This document shows, in pieces, positions 61,054 through 64,000 of a stretch of 64,000 nucleotides of DNA. The stretch comes from Tellurirhabdus rosea. Its GTDB lineage: Bacteria > Bacteroidota > Bacteroidia > Cytophagales > Spirosomataceae. The position numbers and the translations under genes are program-made. How positions within the stretch are numbered: position 1 is the first letter of the stretch; every line of letters begins with the position of its first letter. The stretch is taken from NCBI RefSeq assembly GCF_026278345.1, contig NZ_CP111085.1:5242282-5306281 (forward strand), given 5' to 3'. The notes beneath the pieces are model-generated. The model was given only the letters and a program-made list of their open reading frames with translations. It was not told where the DNA came from and made no database searches.

Positions 61054-62217
61054 TTATTTGCCCGCGAGGTACTGCTTGCGGAACTCCTGCGGCGTGTAGC
61101 CTTTCACCTGCCGGAACTGCCGGGCGATGTTTTTGGGGTCGGTAAAGCCCATGTCGAGGGCAATTTCGTAGACCGCCAGGTCCGTTTCCAGCAACTTTTG
61201 CGAGAATTTTTCGATGCGCAGGTTGGCGATGTACTTGTAAATGGGGTAGCCCGTAATGTCCAGAAAACGCTTTTCGAGCGCGCGCCGCGAGAGCGGAACC
61301 TGCTGGACCACGTCCTCGACCTGGAGGTTTTTGTCGATGTTCTGGTGAATGAACTTCAGCGAGGAAGCAATGTACTGGTCGTGCGTGGCGTAAATATCCG
61401 TCGACTGGCGGGTGACGATCTGCATCGGTTTCACTACCACATCGTACCGGTTTGCCATGCCGTTCCGGATGAGCTTATCGAGCAGGCGGGCCGAATCGTA
61501 GCCGCCTTTTTCGGCGTCGAGCGCAATGCTGGACAGGGGAGGGTCCGAAATCGTGCACACCATTTCGTCGTTATCGACGCCCAGCACGGCCACGTCCTCC
61601 GGGATGCGGATACCCGAATTGCGGCAGGCTTCGGTGATGTGCTGGCCCAGCCGGTCGTCGCAGGCCATGATGGCGATGGGCTTGGGCAGTGAGGTCAGCC
61701 ATTCGCTCAGCGAACTGGGCATGTAGAACCACAAATCGCCGTCTTTGTTGGAGTGCTGCTCGAAGGTGTGTACCGGGTAACCCGCCTGCTGGATGCGTCG
61801 TTCGAAGCCTTCGCCCCGTTCCCGCGACCAGACGATGTTCCGGAAGCCGTAAAAGGCAAAATGCTTGAATCCTTTTTTGAGAAAATACTCCGCCGCCATT
61901 TCGCCGGTCGCCTGGTAAGCGCCGGTGATGTTCGGAATTTCGCTGAACCGTTCCTTAAAATCCTGCGCAATGACCGGAATGCCCGCTTCCACGAGCCGGG
62001 CCACGTCTTTTTCGTTGTACAACTGCCCGATGATGCCGTTGGCGCCCCATTCCTGCGCCCATTCCAGAATGCCGTTGAGGCCGATGGTTTCGCGGTAATA
62101 CAACGGCATGCGGCAGAAAACCCAGGGACCGACCTCCCGCGAGTACTTCACGATGCCCTGTAACAGCCGCTTGCTGTATTCCTCCGCAAAGTCGATGAGC
62201 AGAATGATTTTGTGCAT
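61054..62217 (-). CDS. XylR-like AraC-family regulator with LacI-type sensor domain
   Basis: A 387-residue sugar-sensing activator. The N-terminal two thirds (about 1-275) resemble LacI/periplasmic-binding-protein domains of XylR (KIILLIDFAEEYSKRLLQGI, AIMACDDRLGQHITEACR, VAVLGVDNDEMVC). The C-terminus (about 285-387) is the AraC helix-turn-helix, with DKNLQVEDVVQQVPLSRRAL and AVYEIALDMGFTDPKNIARQ. XylR of E. coli has this layout. The gene lies 43 bp downstream of the MFS gene, both on the minus strand, and after a GH20 gene, so its likely targets are those genes and perhaps the convergent DegT gene. The ligand is probably a hexosamine or another sugar. Confidence 0.93.
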   Translation of the reverse strand: MHKIILLIDFAEEYSKRLLQGIVKYSREVGPWVFCRMPLYYRETIGLNGILEWAQEWGANGIIGQLYNEKDVARLVEAGIPVIAQDFKERFSEIPNITGAYQATGEMAAEYFLKKGFKHFAFYGFRNIVWSRERGEGFERRIQQAGYPVHTFEQHSNKDGDLWFYMPSSLSEWLTSLPKPIAIMACDDRLGQHITEACRNSGIRIPEDVAVLGVDNDEMVCTISDPPLSSIALDAEKGGYDSARLLDKLIRNGMANRYDVVVKPMQIVTRQSTDIYATHDQYIASSLKFIHQNIDKNLQVEDVVQQVPLSRRALEKRFLDITGYPIYKYIANLRIEKFSQKLLETDLAVYEIALDMGFTDPKNIARQFRQVKGYTPQEFRKQYLAGK

Positions 62218-62260
62218 GGGCCGGATTCGGTACGGGTAAAGACGTGCTTGCTGCCTTAAG

Positions 62261-63511
62261 TTAACTAAAAACTTCTTTCAGACTTTTCACCGTGGCGTTG
62301 GTGACCAGCGGTTTGGCCCAGACCGTAATGCTGAAAATGTACCCCAGCGTCAGCAGCAGAAAAAGCATCGCCAGCCGCAGCCCCACCAGCTCGGCCAGTC
62401 CCCCGATCACGAGCGGCACCAGCGCCCCGCCCGCAATGCCCGTACACAGAATGCCCGAGAACGTCCCGTGATGATGCGGCACCGAGTTCAGGGCCAGCGA
62501 CACGACAATCGACCACATGACCGAAGCGAAAAAGCCCGTCGCCGGGAAGGCATACAGCGCTACTTCCCGCGGGCCAAACAGGGCGGCGAGCAGCGAAACG
62601 ATGGCTCCCGCCGTAAACAGCCGCAGCACCACCCGGCTGTCGAAAAACTTCAGCAGGCCCAGTCCCAGCAGGCACCCGACCGTGAGCAGCCCCCAGAAAT
62701 ACGAAATGACCGACGCGCCGGTCGTGGCCGGATCGACGCCGTGGTAGATTTGCAGAAACTTGGAAATCCAGTTGGCAATGCCCTGCTCGGTGCCCACGTA
62801 CGCGAAGATGCCGAAGAAAAAAAGCCAGACCGTCCGGTTCCGGAGCAGGTCGCCGAAGGCCGAGCCGGTATCGATTCGTTCGTCTTCTTTCAACTCCACT
62901 TCCGGAAAGCGGACCAGCCCGATCACCAGCACCATCCCGAGGGCAATCACCGCAAAGACCCAGTACAGGGAAATCCATTTCAGGCTTGCCGGAACGAGCC
63001 GGTTCAGCAGGTTAAGCAGGGGCGAGGAGTCGCCCGAATGCACGTGCTGCACCAGATAGCTGTACAGCAGCGGACTCAGAAACGATGCGCCGCCGAAAAA
63101 CAACTGCGCCAGCACTGAATTGAACGCAAAATGCGCTTCGCCCCCCGCCACCCGAAGCAGCGGATTGATGACGACCTGCAACATCGCCATGCCGATTCCG
63201 ATCAGGAAAAGCGACAGCAGCGCCACCGAAAACCCGGGCATCACCGCAAACAGCAGCGCCCCCGCAAAGGCCAGCAGAAAGGCCCACAGCAGCACCCGTT
63301 TCTCGCGGTATTTTTCGACCAGCACCCCCGACGGAACCGACATCACGCCGTAGGCGACAAAAAACGCAAACGGCAGAAAGCCCGCCAGTCCGATGCTGAG
63401 GTCAAAACTCTGGATCAGGTCCGGGATGATGGGGCCTAAAATGTTGGTCAGAAAAGAGATAACGAAAAATATCAGCAGGATCAGCAGGACAATCAGGGTA
63501 CTGGACTTCAT
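62261..63511 (-). CDS. Sugar MFS transporter, FucP-like
   Basis: A 416-residue permease with about 12 membrane segments. The FucP-group character shows in SVPSGVLVEKYREKRVLLWA, GIGMAMLQVVINPLLRVAGG and the C-terminal SVPHHHGTFSGILCTGIAGG (GTFSGILC). It lies between the GH20 gene and the XylR-like gene on the same strand and therefore likely imports the monosaccharide released by GH20, probably N-acetylglucosamine or N-acetylgalactosamine. It is different from the MFS protein next to nagA. No signal peptide is needed; the N-terminus is MKSSTLIVLLILLIFFVISF. Confidence 0.88.
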   Translation of the reverse strand: MKSSTLIVLLILLIFFVISFLTNILGPIIPDLIQSFDLSIGLAGFLPFAFFVAYGVMSVPSGVLVEKYREKRVLLWAFLLAFAGALLFAVMPGFSVALLSLFLIGIGMAMLQVVINPLLRVAGGEAHFAFNSVLAQLFFGGASFLSPLLYSYLVQHVHSGDSSPLLNLLNRLVPASLKWISLYWVFAVIALGMVLVIGLVRFPEVELKEDERIDTGSAFGDLLRNRTVWLFFFGIFAYVGTEQGIANWISKFLQIYHGVDPATTGASVISYFWGLLTVGCLLGLGLLKFFDSRVVLRLFTAGAIVSLLAALFGPREVALYAFPATGFFASVMWSIVVSLALNSVPHHHGTFSGILCTGIAGGALVPLVIGGLAELVGLRLAMLFLLLTLGYIFSITVWAKPLVTNATVKSLKEVFS

Positions 63512-63514
63512 CAG

Positions 63515-63549
63515 GATTGAGTGAAAGAGCGATTGAGGGATTGAGTGAA
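63515..63549. repeat. Tandem GATTGAG words between GH20 and MFS genes
   Basis: GATTGAGTGAA occurs at 63515-63525 and again at 63539-63549, with another GATTGAG at 63531-63537 between. It is a single-armed version of the word repeats seen in the hairpins at 5741-5936 and 10684-10764; I do not see a complementary arm within the 57-bp gap. Confidence 0.6.
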
Positions 63550-63568
63550 CGCGTGGATGGAGTCGGGT

Positions 63569-64000
63569 TTACTGCGTGGTGACGGCAACGGTAGTGGTGC
63601 GGCTGGAACGACCGGCGGCGTCGAAACTTTTGAGCTTTACGGTTCCCCGGGCGGGTAACGGACTCGTGTACCGTGCCGACTGTCCGGTGGGTTCGGAGCC
63701 GTCGATGGTGTAGCGAATGGCCAGACCGGGGTATTCCACGTTAGCCTTCAGGCTGCCGTTCTCCACGAAGGCACCGGGCGGCGGCAGGCGGTAATTGTAG
63801 CCGCCGTTCAGCCGGGCAAGCCGGGGCAACTCCCTTTGGGCGAGGGTGTTGGCAAAGACGTTCCAGCCCTGGGCAATGGCCTGTTCACGGGTGGCGCGGT
63901 CTTCGAGGGATTCCCACGGCCGCTCGGGCGCCCAGCCACTTTCGGCAAAAGCGATGAGTTTGGGCAGGGCGTAATATTCGATCATGTCGCGCCCTTTGAT
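63569..64000 (-). CDS. Glycoside hydrolase family 20 (beta-N-acetylhexosaminidase), C-terminal part, truncated by window edge
   Basis: The frame continues upstream beyond 64000 (reading IKGRD before the ATG at 63985), so this is the last 143 codons of a longer gene. IEYYALPKLIAFAESGWAPE is the final barrel strand and helix of GH20 enzymes, close to the family's conserved ALAExxW, which helps form the substrate pocket. After it comes a linker and a chitobiase-type C-terminal sandwich (VEYPGLAIRYTIDGSEPTG), ending in TTQ. The catalytic pair is outside the window. The MFS transporter gene follows 57 bp downstream, as expected for a hexosamine-use unit. Confidence 0.9.
   Translation of the reverse strand: MKGRDMIEYYALPKLIAFAESGWAPERPWESLEDRATREQAIAQGWNVFANTLAQRELPRLARLNGGYNYRLPPPGAFVENGSLKANVEYPGLAIRYTIDGSEPTGQSARYTSPLPARGTVKLKSFDAAGRSSRTTTVAVTTQ

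Overview
The window looks like a chromosomal segment of a GC-rich Bacteroidota member, most likely Cytophagales (Spirosoma or Larkinella-like). The evidence is four SusC/SusD pairs, many twin-arginine signals of the SRRxFLK type, promoters of the TTTG / TAnnTTTG kind, and almost no Shine-Dalgarno sequences. I see no rRNA, tRNA, CRISPR array, insertion sequence or phage gene. The lineage is inferred from gene style, not from a marker gene.

Layout. (1) 2-5736: 3' part of a GH88 unsaturated glucuronyl hydrolase, then SusC/SusD pair 1, a uronate-glycan fragment of a polysaccharide utilisation locus. (2) 5935-17914: mixed genes: two type-B carboxylesterases, a Tat-exported TIM-barrel isomerase-like protein, a family 2 glycosyltransferase, a YgiD-type dioxygenase, a five-PAS-like histidine kinase, an M28 peptidase and a membrane protein. 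(3) 17924-28002, minus strand: a tight eight-gene run ending in MFS transporter, nagA and nagB, preceded by two Tat-exported Gfo/Idh/MocA proteins, a beta-propeller-like protein, a ceramidase-fold amidohydrolase and a Tat-exported DegT-type aminotransferase. (4) 28178-28816: a GntR/FadR-type regulator between two divergent operons. (5) 29157-44943, plus strand: SusC/SusD pair 2, then a long overlapping catabolic operon (creatininase family, RidA, 3-hydroxyacyl-CoA-dehydrogenase-like, enolase superfamily, DMT exporter/importer, DapA family, SDR, GH20, a NodB-like protein, GH109). (6) 45180-59508: an orphan FecR-like N-terminus, tandemly duplicated SusC/SusD pairs 3 and 4, then a second ceramidase-fold protein, a PqaA-family protein and a secreted glycerophosphodiesterase-like protein. 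(7) 59818-64000: a cytosolic DegT aminotransferase, then on the minus strand a GH20 fragment, a FucP-like MFS transporter and an XylR-like AraC regulator.

How it fits together. Regions 3 to 5 look like one amino-sugar super-locus around the GntR gene. GH20 and GH109 would release beta- and alpha-linked N-acetylhexosamine. MFS, NagA and NagB give the classical phosphorylated route. The plus-strand operon holds a second set of enzymes (amidohydrolase, imine deaminase, dehydrogenases, dehydratase-like enolase, aldolase-like DapA) with no kinase, which suggests an unphosphorylated oxidative route for an unusual amino sugar or sugar acid. A periplasmic redox plus transamination layer (Tat-exported Gfo/Idh/MocA and DegT) is the most unusual element.

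At the DNA level the most striking pattern is a set of intergenic hairpins. Their arms are made of short repeated words (for example TTGAATGA, GTTTAGG, GACACTA, AGACAAG) that differ from place to place while the architecture stays the same.
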